From NCBI GenBank assembly GCA_002391225.1, contig DGRV01000057.1, positions 1 to 5,214 of the forward strand: 5,214 bases of DNA. Reading direction: 5' to 3'. Origin of the DNA: Christensenella sp. UBA4379. GTDB lineage: Bacteria > Bacillota > Clostridia > Christensenellales > Aristaeellaceae. Each line of letters opens with the position of its first letter. Positions within the stretch are counted from its first letter, which is position 1. The position numbers were made by a program, and so were the translations under genes. The notes under the pieces were generated by a model that saw only the letters and a program-made list of their open reading frames with translations, made no database searches and had not been told where the DNA came from. This document shows, one piece after another, positions 1 through 5,214 of the stretch.

Positions 1-253
1 CGGACAAAAGCTGGGAGGCGACCACGCAGCGGCGGTATCCGATCCGGTCTACGAATCGGGCCGCGGCCAGGTCCGTCAGCAGCTGGGTAAAAAAGAAAAG
101 CAGCGGGATGGCGGAGATCTGCTCCAGGGACAGGGCGTAGCTGCTTTTGAAGGTCAGAAACAGCAGCGGCGCGAAATTGGCCGCGATGGCCTGGGTCACA
201 AAGCCGAGATAGCAGGCCAGCAGAGTTTTCCGGTATTTGGAGGGAGCGGGCAT
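1..253 (-). CDS. MFS transporter, N-terminal part (3' end outside window)
   Basis: This is the first 84 codons of a membrane transporter, read by translating the minus strand from the ATG at 253; the frame is open to the window edge. Visible features are a short basic cytoplasmic start (MPAPSKYRKT), a first membrane helix at about residues 11-34 (containing GFVTQAIAANFAPLLFL), a second at about 46-66 (IPLLFFFTQLLTDL), and then the loop FVDRIGYRR at 67-75. D61 in helix 2 followed by the D-R-x-G-x-R-R loop is the signature motif A of the major facilitator superfamily, between helices 2 and 3. An AAAGGAAAG ribosome binding site (258-266) supports the start. The full protein should have about 12 helices and 380-420 residues, most of it outside the window. 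Substrate and direction of transport cannot be told. It follows the esterase/ATP-grasp unit on the same strand but has its own promoter and is separated by a terminator, so a functional link is only suggested. Confidence 0.85.
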   Translation of the reverse strand, partial: MPAPSKYRKTLLACYLGFVTQAIAANFAPLLFLTFKSSYALSLEQISAIPLLFFFTQLLTDLAAARFVDRIGYRRCVVASQLLS

Positions 254-291
254 GATTCTTTCCTTTCACAGAGGGATGGTCGTTCCGGGGA

Positions 292-300
292 ATTATACCA
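292..300 (-). promoter_or_regulatory. Extended -10 promoter of the MFS gene
   Basis: The minus strand reads TGGTATAAT: a perfect -10 hexamer (292-297) with the TG dinucleotide of an extended -10 element. The -35 region is poor; the nearest TTGAAT lies only 14 nt upstream, which is too close. Transcription would start near 285, leaving a leader of about 32 nt before the ATG at 253. The element lies between the upstream terminator and the MFS start, as expected for an independent transcription unit. Confidence 0.7.
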
Positions 301-373
301 TGCCGCCGCAGGAGATTCAACGAGGGCTTTCCCTCCGGATCCTGGCATGCACCGGCCCAAAAGCGCAGCGCGC

Positions 374-410
374 AAAAAAATCGACAGGCGCTCCGAAGAA
401 CGCCTGTCGA
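374..410 (-). terminator. Intrinsic terminator after the ATP-grasp gene
   Basis: A perfect 10-bp stem (381-390 with 401-410; TCGACAGGCG/CGCCTGTCGA) closes a 10-nt loop and on the minus strand is followed directly by seven T residues (374-380). The stem begins 7 nt after the TAA stop of the ATP-grasp gene. The T-tract is only on the minus-strand exit side, so it ends the esterase/ATP-grasp transcript and separates it from the MFS gene. Confidence 0.93.
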
Positions 411-417
411 GATCTGC

Positions 418-1599
418 TTATCCCTGGACAAAGCGGATGAAGGCTTCGGCCTCTTCAAAGCTCCTGAGCTTTGCCGTGTACATATAGCGGCCCATCTGCG
501 GCCAGTTCATGGGCGGCATTTCCTCCTGCATCACCAGGTCCCCGCCATAGCGGGCCATGATCTCCTCATGGGTGTGGGAATAGCGGTGGCCGTCCTTCCT
601 GCTGGCGTAGACGCAGTAGAAGTGCTCCGGGCCCTCCGCTTTCCTGCGGCTGTTGAAGGCGACCATATCCGCGTAGATCTGGTAGACGTCCGTGGCGTGG
701 GCGAAGTTCATCATGTCCGGCGTGTAGCCGCCCGCCGGGCGCATGTTGACCTCCAGCGCCACAAAATCCCCCACCTCGCCCAGGCCCTTGCGGGGCTTGG
801 TCAGGCGGAAAAATTCCAGATGCACGAAGCGCCGGTCTACCCCGAAGGCCTTGACGGTCCTGCGGCCCAGGGCGCGAAGGGCCTCCGGCACCTCGGGGCA
901 GGTGTAATACATCAGGTCCAGGTCCTTGTTCACGATGTCCATCACCGGGGGCCACACCGTCATGCTCTCGAAGAGCGGTTCGCAGTCCGCGTCCAGGATC
1001 GCGTCGTAGGAGCAGATGATCCCCTCGATGAACTCCTCCATCACGTAGGGGACCTCCGGCAGACGGTCGTAGAAGGCATCGAAGTCTTCCTCGTTTTCCA
1101 GCTTCCAGGTGTTGGTGGCGCCCACGCCGATGTTGGGCTTCACGATCACGGGATAGCCCACCTTATCCAGAAAGGCGCGGCCGGCCTCCCGGGTGGTGAC
1201 CAGGCTCTGCCGGGCGGTGGGGATCCCGGCCTTGAGATAGAGCTGCTTCATCAGGGACTTTTCCTTGATAAAGCCGATCCGGTCGGACTGGATGCCCGTT
1301 GTCACGTGGAAATCCGTGCGCAGGCGGGCGTCCTGCTCCAGCCAGTATTCGTTCATGGATTCGATCCAGTCGATCCGGCCGTAGCGAAAGGCAAAGTAGG
1401 CCACGGCGCGGTAGACCTGGTCATAGTCCTCCAGGCTGTCCACCCGGTAATACTCCGTCAGTGCAGCCTTCAGCGGGGCCTCCAGACTGTCATAGGGCGA
1501 ATCGCCGACGCCCAGGACCCGGATGCCGTTTCTTTCCAGGGCGGCGCAGAACTGCCAGTAGGTATGGGGAAAATTGGGGGAGATAAAAACAAAATTCAC
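418..1599 (-). CDS. ATP-grasp domain carboxylate-amine ligase-like protein
   Basis: This 393-residue soluble protein belongs to the ATP-grasp superfamily, whose members activate a carboxylate as an acyl phosphate and join it to an amine or other nucleophile. The N-terminal part (1-100) looks like a Rossmann-type pre-ATP-grasp domain (MNFVFISPNF...GIRVLGVGD). The central part carries K112/K114, the lysine-containing strand VIVKP (151-155), a glycine-rich ATP loop (NIGVGATN, 156-163) and the hinge YVMEEFIEG (185-193). Likely metal ligands are E262 in FVHLEFF, and E283 and N285 in ALEVNMRPAGG. These core residues are all present, so the enzyme should be active. The start is GTG at 1599, with AAGGAG (1608-1613) at 8 nt spacing; an ATG at 1603-1605 is out of frame and too close to that site. 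It is the second gene of a two-gene operon, 27 nt after the esterase stop. I recall similar proteins in gut Firmicutes only as uncharacterised ATP-grasp proteins. The substrate is unknown; a biotin carboxylase or PurK role is unlikely because the flanking sequence does not resemble them. Confidence 0.9.
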   Translation of the reverse strand: MNFVFISPNFPHTYWQFCAALERNGIRVLGVGDSPYDSLEAPLKAALTEYYRVDSLEDYDQVYRAVAYFAFRYGRIDWIESMNEYWLEQDARLRTDFHVTTGIQSDRIGFIKEKSLMKQLYLKAGIPTARQSLVTTREAGRAFLDKVGYPVIVKPNIGVGATNTWKLENEEDFDAFYDRLPEVPYVMEEFIEGIICSYDAILDADCEPLFESMTVWPPVMDIVNKDLDLMYYTCPEVPEALRALGRRTVKAFGVDRRFVHLEFFRLTKPRKGLGEVGDFVALEVNMRPAGGYTPDMMNFAHATDVYQIYADMVAFNSRRKAEGPEHFYCVYASRKDGHRYSHTHEEIMARYGGDLVMQEEMPPMNWPQMGRYMYTAKLRSFEEAEAFIRFVQG

Positions 1600-1607
1600 G
1601 GGACATT

Positions 1608-1613
1608 CTCCTT
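1608..1613 (-). promoter_or_regulatory. Ribosome binding site that fixes the GTG start of the ATP-grasp gene
   Basis: The minus strand reads AAGGAG, then 8 nt, then GTG (1597-1599). The nearby ATG (1603-1605) would leave about 2 nt of spacing and is in another frame, so the GTG is the start. Confidence 0.8.
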
Positions 1614-1626
1614 GTCATAAAGCTGC

Positions 1627-2364
1627 TTATTCGTTCAGCAGGAAGGGCAGAAAATAGCGGATCTGCCGGAACCACCAGGGCCAGTCGTGATTGACGTCGT
1701 AGCCCCAGAAGTCGCACCAGGCGCGGATCCCCTTGCTCTCAAAAACGCGCTGGAGATGGCGGAGGGTGCGCACGCCGTCCTCCTCCCAGGCGCCCTGCCC
1801 CACGCAGAAGATCAGTTTCCTCTGGTTATAGAGGGCGATATAGGGGTGATCCGCGGGCATGTTCGGCAGGAAGCGCTCCGGGGAGTTGTCATACAGCGTG
1901 GGGTCCATGTAGCCGTCAAAGAAATAGTCCGCGTCGTAGACTCCCGACAGGGCCAGCATGCCCCGGAAGAGCTCGGGCCTGCGCAGGAAGGTGATCGCCG
2001 CGTGATCCGCCCCCATGCTCATCCCAAAGGTAAAGGGGAGCGCGTCGTTCACCTGGCGCATCAGGGGGACCACCTCATCCACGAGATAGCGGTAATACTG
2101 CTCCTGCCGCGCGGCGCGGGCCGCCTTGTCGCCCTCCCGGAGGGACCAGCTCTCCGTATCCACCGTGTCCACCACGAAAAGCTGGATGCGGCCATCCTCA
2201 ATGAAATCCCGGATCTGCTCGATCAGACCGAAGTCCTCCAACTGGCGGCACATGCCGTCCTGGGTCGGGAAGGCCAGGAAGGGGACGCCACCGTGGCCGT
2301 AGATCATCATGTGCATGTCCTTCCCGAGGGAAGGACTGTAGTGGGTCAAAGCTCTCGTCTGCAT
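1627..2364 (-). CDS. Alpha/beta-hydrolase, esterase family protein
   Basis: This 245-residue protein looks like a serine hydrolase of the putative esterase (esterase D/antigen 85-like) type. The nucleophile elbow GMSMG is at 114-118, with S116 as nucleophile. H226 in GYDVNHDW is the likely catalytic histidine and an acidic residue in the stretch WEEDG (193-197) is a candidate third member of the triad. An early strand with YGHGGVPFLAFPTQDG (22-37) would shape the oxyanion hole region. The tail is rich in Trp and aromatic residues (HDWPWWFRQIRYFLPF). No signal peptide or membrane helix is visible, so it should be cytoplasmic. The start is ATG at 2364, with AAGGAG (2372-2377) at 7 nt spacing just below a strong promoter; the frame stays open further upstream but through promoter and terminator sequence. 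It is the first gene of the operon with the ATP-grasp ligase, suggesting hydrolysis of an ester, thioester or amide related to the ligase product. The exact substrate cannot be inferred. Confidence 0.88.
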   Translation of the reverse strand: MQTRALTHYSPSLGKDMHMMIYGHGGVPFLAFPTQDGMCRQLEDFGLIEQIRDFIEDGRIQLFVVDTVDTESWSLREGDKAARAARQEQYYRYLVDEVVPLMRQVNDALPFTFGMSMGADHAAITFLRRPELFRGMLALSGVYDADYFFDGYMDPTLYDNSPERFLPNMPADHPYIALYNQRKLIFCVGQGAWEEDGVRTLRHLQRVFESKGIRAWCDFWGYDVNHDWPWWFRQIRYFLPFLLNE

Positions 2365-2379
2365 AGGCCTTCTCCTTGT

Positions 2380-2394
2380 GCGCCGCACCGGCGC
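2380..2394 (-). repeat. Short perfect hairpin in the esterase leader
   Basis: GCGCCG and CGGCGC form a perfect 6-bp stem around a 3-nt loop. It lies between the predicted transcription start (about 2398) and the ribosome binding site, 2 nt upstream of AAGGAG. It could stabilise the 5' end of the mRNA or affect ribosome access; it is too small to be a riboswitch. Confidence 0.5.
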
Positions 2395-2404
2395 TCTTTT
2401 CGCA

Positions 2405-2433
2405 ATCATACACACTGGATTGGGCAAAGTCAA
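2405..2433 (-). promoter_or_regulatory. Sigma-A promoter of the esterase/ATP-grasp operon
   Basis: The minus strand reads TTGACT (2428-2433), a 17-nt spacer and TATGAT (2405-2410). Each hexamer differs from consensus at one position and the spacer length is ideal. Transcription would start near 2398, giving a leader of about 34 nt. This points to housekeeping (sigma-A) transcription and not to control by the neighbouring ECF-like sigma factor. An inverted repeat GGAGA-N3-TCTCC (2445-2457) lies 11 nt upstream of the -35 and could be a regulator site, but it is short. Confidence 0.85.
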
Positions 2434-2489
2434 GAACGAGGATGGGAGAAGGTCTCCGCACCCGGCCTGGAGGACGCCGCAACGAGAGG

Positions 2490-2527
2490 AAAAAGGCCCG
2501 CCGCTCCGGATGGGAACGGCGGGCTTT
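2490..2527 (-). terminator. Intrinsic terminator of the sigma/membrane-protein unit
   Basis: An 8-bp GC stem (2496-2503 with 2517-2524), extended by a G-U and two A-T pairs, has a 13-nt loop and on the minus strand is followed by TTTTT (2490-2494). It lies 27 nt after the TAA stop of the gene ending at 2555 and ends the transcript before the esterase promoter. Confidence 0.9.
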
Positions 2528-2554
2528 CGGGAAAATGCGATGGCATGGTTAGGC

Positions 2555-3691
2555 TTAGCGGATCGTGCTGAAATCCACCATGTCCAGAATGGCGTCGATC
2601 TCTGCATCTCCCATTCCGGCAGTCTGGGAGATGTGCAGCGTCACGAAGGAATCATCCAGATAGATGTAGGCAAAAGCCTCCGTACCATTCTGCAAGACAG
2701 TCAGCTCCGCGCCATCGGGGGTGGTGTGGCTCCTGACTGTAAAGGCGCTGATATCCTTGACCACATCGAAGATCTCATAACCGCTGGACAGGGTGCCATA
2801 GGGGGAATTATAGAGATAGCAGCTGGTACCGGTATAGCTCTGATCCGCCCCGGTGAAGAAGCTGACGGCGAAAGTCCCCTCGTCGAAATAGTAGAACTTG
2901 TCGTAGCCGGTGGGCTCGGTGCGGAAGAAGCGCTTCCCTCCGGCACAGATCTCATTGATCTTCGCTGTTATTTCCTCAAAAGAATAGAAACCCGTCTGCT
3001 CATCGAAATTCTGAAGCATCACTTCCTGCTTATGGCGGAGTTTCAGACCATAGCGTGCGGCGATCTCTTCCAGCTTATCGGCCATTTCTTTGGTATAAAT
3101 GTGATAGTTAAAGTCGTAGCCGGAGAATCCCCGGGCTCTGAGATCCCAATACTCCTTGAAAAGCTGATAGTCCTCGGCAGAGATGATGCGCCGTTCTAGC
3201 TCCTCTTCACCGTTTAGGAAGATAAAGGTCACTGTGCCATCTTCGTTTTTCTCTTCAATGATACCACTCGCATTTTCTGGCGCGCGGCAGCTCTCCGGCT
3301 CGCGGGGGGCGTTCTCTTCGCTCCAGGCTTTCCACTCCGCCCAGGCTTTGGCGGAGTGATCGATCTTCTCTCTGATCGCGCTGTCCATCTCCTCCGGCAC
3401 AGCCTGAGGCTGGGTAATCGACAGGCGGCCGCCGTTGACGTTTTCGGGAGATGATAAGCTTCCGTTTGTGATCAGCAGTGCCTGCAGGCCAAAGAGATCC
3501 GCCGCATAGGCCATGGCCCCCAGCGCCAGGATCAGCGCCGCGGCCAGGGCAAAAGTAATGATCCGTTTCTTTTTCATGTGTACGATCCTTCCCGGGGAGC
3601 CGGATGCAGCCTCGGGCACAGGACGGTAGGCTTCGGCGATATAGCGCTCGTCGATCTCACAGAGCGCCTTGGATAACAGTTCCCGATTCAT
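2555..3691 (-). CDS. Single-pass membrane protein, putative anti-sigma/sensor partner of the upstream sigma factor
   Basis: This 378-residue protein has a short cytoplasmic N-terminus (1-43; MNRELLSKALCEIDERYIAE), a basic KKKR flank at 40-43, one hydrophobic helix (about 44-63, ITFALAAALILALGAMAYA) and a long domain of about 315 residues predicted to lie outside the membrane. That layout, and a start overlapping the sigma factor stop by 4 nt (ATGA), is typical of membrane anti-sigma factors: the N-terminus would hold the sigma factor and the outer domain would sense a signal. A GGAGG site (3702-3706) inside the sigma gene serves the ATG. The outer domain is rich in acidic and aromatic residues; its C-terminal part (about 325-378, with strands such as AFAYIYLDD and FVTLHIS) resembles the beta-rich C-terminal domains of Firmicute anti-sigma-like proteins (DUF4367-like, from memory). 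The zinc anti-sigma motif H-x3-C-x2-C is absent: the cytoplasmic part has only C11 and H38. The anti-sigma role is therefore inferred from context. Confidence 0.85.
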   Translation of the reverse strand: MNRELLSKALCEIDERYIAEAYRPVPEAASGSPGRIVHMKKKRIITFALAAALILALGAMAYAADLFGLQALLITNGSLSSPENVNGGRLSITQPQAVPEEMDSAIREKIDHSAKAWAEWKAWSEENAPREPESCRAPENASGIIEEKNEDGTVTFIFLNGEEELERRIISAEDYQLFKEYWDLRARGFSGYDFNYHIYTKEMADKLEEIAARYGLKLRHKQEVMLQNFDEQTGFYSFEEITAKINEICAGGKRFFRTEPTGYDKFYYFDEGTFAVSFFTGADQSYTGTSCYLYNSPYGTLSSGYEIFDVVKDISAFTVRSHTTPDGAELTVLQNGTEAFAYIYLDDSFVTLHISQTAGMGDAEIDAILDMVDFSTIR

Positions 3692-4245
3692 ACAAGCAGG
3701 CCCTCCATTGTCAAAGTGTTCCGCAATTTCTCACGGAGGCGGAAAAGACGGACGGAGATCCGGTTGGGGCTGCTGTGCGTCATGGCGGCCAGATCCCGGA
3801 CAGGATCCGCATACCAATAGCGCCGGACGAACAAAAAGCGGTCCTCTCTGCTCAGGGTGTTCAGAAAGCGGTTGATGGAAGCGCCGAGTTCCTTTGCCTC
3901 CAGCTCCGTTTCTACGCTCATGCCGGAGGGGATACATTCTTCCATCTCATCCAGCACGAGATCATAGGTTCCGCTGCGCTTCTGGGCGGTGTTGGCGTGG
4001 TAGCGGTCGATGGCCAGGTTGTGGGCGATGCGGCAAACGTAGCTTGCCAGAGGATTCGGAGCCTGAGGCGGAATACTGTTCCAAGTCCTGAGGTAGGTAT
4101 CGCTTACGCATTCTTCCACATCCAGCCGGTCTTGCAGGATGTTGGCCGCCGTTCTCTTCACGGCAGGCCCATGTTTGCGGTCCAATTCTTCAATGGCCTG
4201 CTCTGAGCGCTCAAAAAACAGGCTGATGATTTTACTGTCCTCCAT
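3688..4245 (-). CDS. RNA polymerase sigma-70 family factor (ECF-like)
   Basis: This 185-residue protein has the two-domain layout of group IV (ECF-type) sigma factors. Region 2 spans roughly residues 20-90: DVEECVSDTYLRTWNSIPP (42-60) is the core polymerase-binding helix and YVCRIAHNLAIDRYH (69-83) covers the -10-recognising part. A variable acidic linker (about 93-118) follows, then region 4 (about 130-177), with LSREDRFLFVRRYWY and a helix-turn-helix with VRDLAAMTHSSPNRISVRL for -35 contacts. There is no region 1 or 3. I chose ATG at 4245 because AAAGGAAG (4254-4261) is 8 nt away; the in-frame GTG at 4254, which adds three residues, touches that site. The MEDSKII opening also fits relatives I remember. 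The stop overlaps the next gene by 4 nt, so both are co-translated and the membrane protein probably controls this factor. Its regulon is unknown; autoregulation is common in the family but is not shown here. Confidence 0.93.
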   Translation of the reverse strand: MEDSKIISLFFERSEQAIEELDRKHGPAVKRTAANILQDRLDVEECVSDTYLRTWNSIPPQAPNPLASYVCRIAHNLAIDRYHANTAQKRSGTYDLVLDEMEECIPSGMSVETELEAKELGASINRFLNTLSREDRFLFVRRYWYADPVRDLAAMTHSSPNRISVRLFRLREKLRNTLTMEGLLV

Positions 4246-4253
4246 TCGCGTCA

Positions 4254-4261
4254 CTTCCTTT
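4254..4261 (-). promoter_or_regulatory. Ribosome binding site that decides the sigma factor start
   Basis: The minus strand reads AAAGGAAG, 8 nt before ATG (4243-4245). The in-frame GTG (4252-4254) overlaps the end of this site, so a ribosome bound here would use the ATG. Confidence 0.7.
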
Positions 4262-4305
4262 CCGCCTCACCCTCTATCACGGGATGGGGGAGCAAATCTT
4301 ACAGG

Positions 4306-4317
4306 ATTTCAGGAAAT
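4306..4317. repeat. 12-nt palindrome in the sigma factor leader
   Basis: ATTTC and GAAAT flank a 2-nt centre (ATTTCAGGAAAT on plus). It falls at about +4 to +15 of the predicted sigma transcript, where a repressor dimer could bind. It is short and AT-rich, so it may be chance. Confidence 0.3.
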
Positions 4318-4326
4318 GTTTTTTCT

Positions 4327-4335
4327 ATTGTAGCA
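4327..4335 (-). promoter_or_regulatory. Extended -10 promoter of the sigma/membrane-protein unit
   Basis: The minus strand reads TGCTACAAT: a -10 hexamer with one mismatch (4327-4332) and an extended TG. No recognisable -35 lies 16-18 nt upstream; that place is taken by a GC-rich hairpin (4347-4372). Transcription would start near 4320, leaving a leader of about 75 nt before the ATG at 4245. The promoter is plausible but weaker than the esterase promoter and may need an activator. Confidence 0.55.
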
Positions 4336-4346
4336 TGACAGCACAA

Positions 4347-4372
4347 GACCCGCCGGGTAAAACCGGCGGGCC
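4347..4372 (-). terminator. GC-rich hairpin between guaA and the sigma unit, possible second terminator
   Basis: CCCGCCGG (4349-4356) pairs perfectly with CCGGCGGG (4363-4370) around a 6-nt loop, and a G-U and a G-C pair extend the stem. On the minus strand it is followed by TCTTGTG, a weak U-tract, so it may be a backup terminator behind the main guaA terminator. It also covers the -35 position of the sigma promoter, so it could instead be an operator. Confidence 0.5.
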
Positions 4373-4391
4373 AGCATGGGAAAACCGCAGG

Positions 4392-4438
4392 AGAAAAGAA
4401 AATCGACAAATCCAGAATCAGATTCTGGATTTGTCGAT
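4392..4438 (-). terminator. Intrinsic terminator of guaA, a perfect palindrome
   Basis: The arms 4402-4419 and 4421-4438 are exact reverse complements over 18 nt with a single centre base (4420). The folded RNA would have a stem of about 16 bp and a small loop. On the minus strand it is followed by a T-rich run (TTTTCTTTTC, 4392-4401). It starts 21 nt after the TGA stop of guaA. The stem is only moderately GC-rich but unusually long and free of mismatches. Confidence 0.88.
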
Positions 4439-4459
4439 AGAATACGGAGAGAAGGTTTT

Positions 4460-5214
4460 TCATTCCCACTCGATGGTACCGGAGGGCTTGGGCGTCAGGT
4501 CGAAGAGGACCCGGTTCACGCCCGGGACCTCGCTGGTGATGCGAGCAGTGATGTGCTGCAGCAGGGCGAAGGGAACGTCCTCCACCGTGGCGGTGACAGC
4601 GTCCCGGGTGTTGACGGCACGGATGACCACGGGCCAGTCGTAGGTGCGCAGACCGTCCTTGATGCCGGTGGACTTGAAGTCGGGCACGATGGTGAAGTAC
4701 TGCCACACCTTGCCCTCCAGGCCGTTCTTGGCAAACTCCTCGCGGAGAATGGCGTCAGACTCCCGCACGGCCTCCAGCCGGTCGCGGGTGATGGCGCCCA
4801 CGCAGCGCACGCCCAGGCCGGGGCCGGGGAAGGGCTGGCGGTACACCATGTTGTCGGGCAGGCCCAGCTCGTGGCCAACCACGCGGACCTCGTCCTTATA
4901 CAGGAACTTCAGCGGCTCTACCAGCTCAAACTGCAGATCCTCCGGCAGACCGCCCACGTTGTGGTGGGCCTTCACCGGGCCGCTCTCCAGAATATCGGGG
5001 TAAATGGTGCCCTGGGCCAAAAACTCAATGCCGTCCAGCTTGCGGGCTTCCTCTTCGAAGACCCGGATGAACTCGGCACCGATGATCTTGCGCTTGCGCT
5101 CGGGCTCGGAGACTCCGGCCAGCTTGTCCAGGAAACGGTCCACCGCGTCCACATAGACCAAGTTTGCGTCCATTTCATCCCGGAAGACCCGGATGACCTG
5201 CTCGGGCTCGCCCT
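4460..5214 (-). CDS. guaA: GMP synthase (glutamine-hydrolysing), C-terminal half; 5' part outside window
   Basis: This enzyme makes GMP from XMP, ATP and glutamine, the last step of guanine nucleotide synthesis in the cytoplasm. The 250 complete codons in the window are the C-terminal half of a protein normally about 510-525 residues long. The frame is open to the window edge and begins with GEPEQVIRVFRDEM, so the methionine at 5173 is internal. Visible landmarks are the ATP-pyrophosphatase segment with SEPERKRKIIGAEFIRVFEEE and AQGTIYPDILESG, the flexible HHNVGGLPEDL segment, and EPLKFLYKDEVRVVGHELGLP. The RQPFPGPGLGVR motif opens the C-terminal dimerisation and XMP-binding domain. The end, DLTPKPSGTIEWE, matches the family's conserved (P-x-x-T-I-E-W-E) tail. 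The glutaminase domain and the ATP P-loop lie outside the window. A strong terminator follows, so guaA is not co-transcribed with the sigma gene. GMP synthase is highly conserved and the call is secure. Confidence 0.98.
   Translation of the reverse strand, partial: GEPEQVIRVFRDEMDANLVYVDAVDRFLDKLAGVSEPERKRKIIGAEFIRVFEEEARKLDGIEFLAQGTIYPDILESGPVKAHHNVGGLPEDLQFELVEPLKFLYKDEVRVVGHELGLPDNMVYRQPFPGPGLGVRCVGAITRDRLEAVRESDAILREEFAKNGLEGKVWQYFTIVPDFKSTGIKDGLRTYDWPVVIRAVNTRDAVTATVEDVPFALLQHITARITSEVPGVNRVLFDLTPKPSGTIEWE

Noticed and set aside
322..335. GAGGG-N4-CCCTC hairpin upstream of the MFS promoter
   Set aside because: It has only 5 bp and no U-tract, and could easily arise by chance. It is not enough to call an operator.
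237..440. Small plus-strand open frame of 67 codons across the MFS promoter and ATP-grasp terminator
   Set aside because: It crosses a promoter and a terminator hairpin of the other strand, and its translation looks like random GC-rich sequence.
568..1620. Long open frame of 350 codons on the plus strand opposite the ATP-grasp gene
   Set aside because: It is rich in Val, His, Gly and Ala without any recognisable domain, which is what the antisense of a GC-rich gene gives. The opposite strand has a clear catalytic protein.
1687..2571. Open frame of 294 codons on the plus strand opposite the esterase
   Set aside because: It has the same antisense composition, runs through a promoter and a terminator, and has no motif. 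The minus-strand esterase explains the coding signal.
2365..2607. N-terminal extension of the esterase by 81 codons in the same frame
   Set aside because: The extension would pass through the sigma-unit terminator and the esterase's own promoter. ATG 2364 has a well-placed ribosome binding site.
2378..3199. Open frame of 273 codons on the plus strand opposite the membrane protein gene
   Set aside because: It runs across the esterase promoter and the terminator at 2490-2527 and has no domain or proper ribosome binding site. It is a shadow of the minus-strand gene.
4246..4345. Possible riboswitch or structured leader before the sigma factor
   Set aside because: The leader is about 75 nt and shows only one 12-nt palindrome, with no paired helices or known aptamer motif.

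Overview
The window looks like chromosomal DNA from a GC-rich anaerobic Firmicute, most likely a gut member of the Oscillospiraceae/Ruminococcaceae (Flavonifractor or Lawsonibacter-like). The signs are high GC content, AAGGAG-type ribosome binding sites, intrinsic terminators with U-tracts, and a sigma factor/membrane-protein gene pair of a type common in that group. This placement is inference from style and family resemblance, not from a search. All six genes I can support lie on the minus strand, so transcription runs from high to low coordinates. I see no tRNA, rRNA, CRISPR array or insertion sequence.

Read in the direction of transcription, the window starts inside guaA (4460-5214, 5' part outside the window), the GMP synthase of purine biosynthesis. 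It ends in a strong terminator that is a perfect 37-nt palindrome (4402-4438). A second GC-rich hairpin (4347-4372) and an extended -10 promoter (4327-4335) follow. The next unit is a sigma-70 family ECF-like factor (3688-4245) coupled by a 4-nt ATGA overlap to a one-pass membrane protein with a large outside domain (2555-3691), probably its anti-sigma or sensor partner. A GC-rich terminator (2490-2527) closes this unit.

The third unit starts at a near-consensus sigma-A promoter (2405-2433). It encodes an alpha/beta-hydrolase of the esterase family (1627-2364), followed 27 nt later by an ATP-grasp ligase (418-1599), and ends in a terminator (374-410). A carboxylate-activating ligase made together with a serine hydrolase suggests that one enzyme forms and the other cleaves an amide or ester bond in some small molecule or peptide. 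The substrate is not evident. The last gene, with its own extended -10 promoter (292-300), is the first 84 codons of an MFS transporter (1-253), which could export or import a related compound.

The most interesting part is the esterase/ATP-grasp pair, possibly with the transporter, as an uncharacterised small-molecule system. The sigma/membrane-protein pair without a visible zinc anti-sigma motif comes second.
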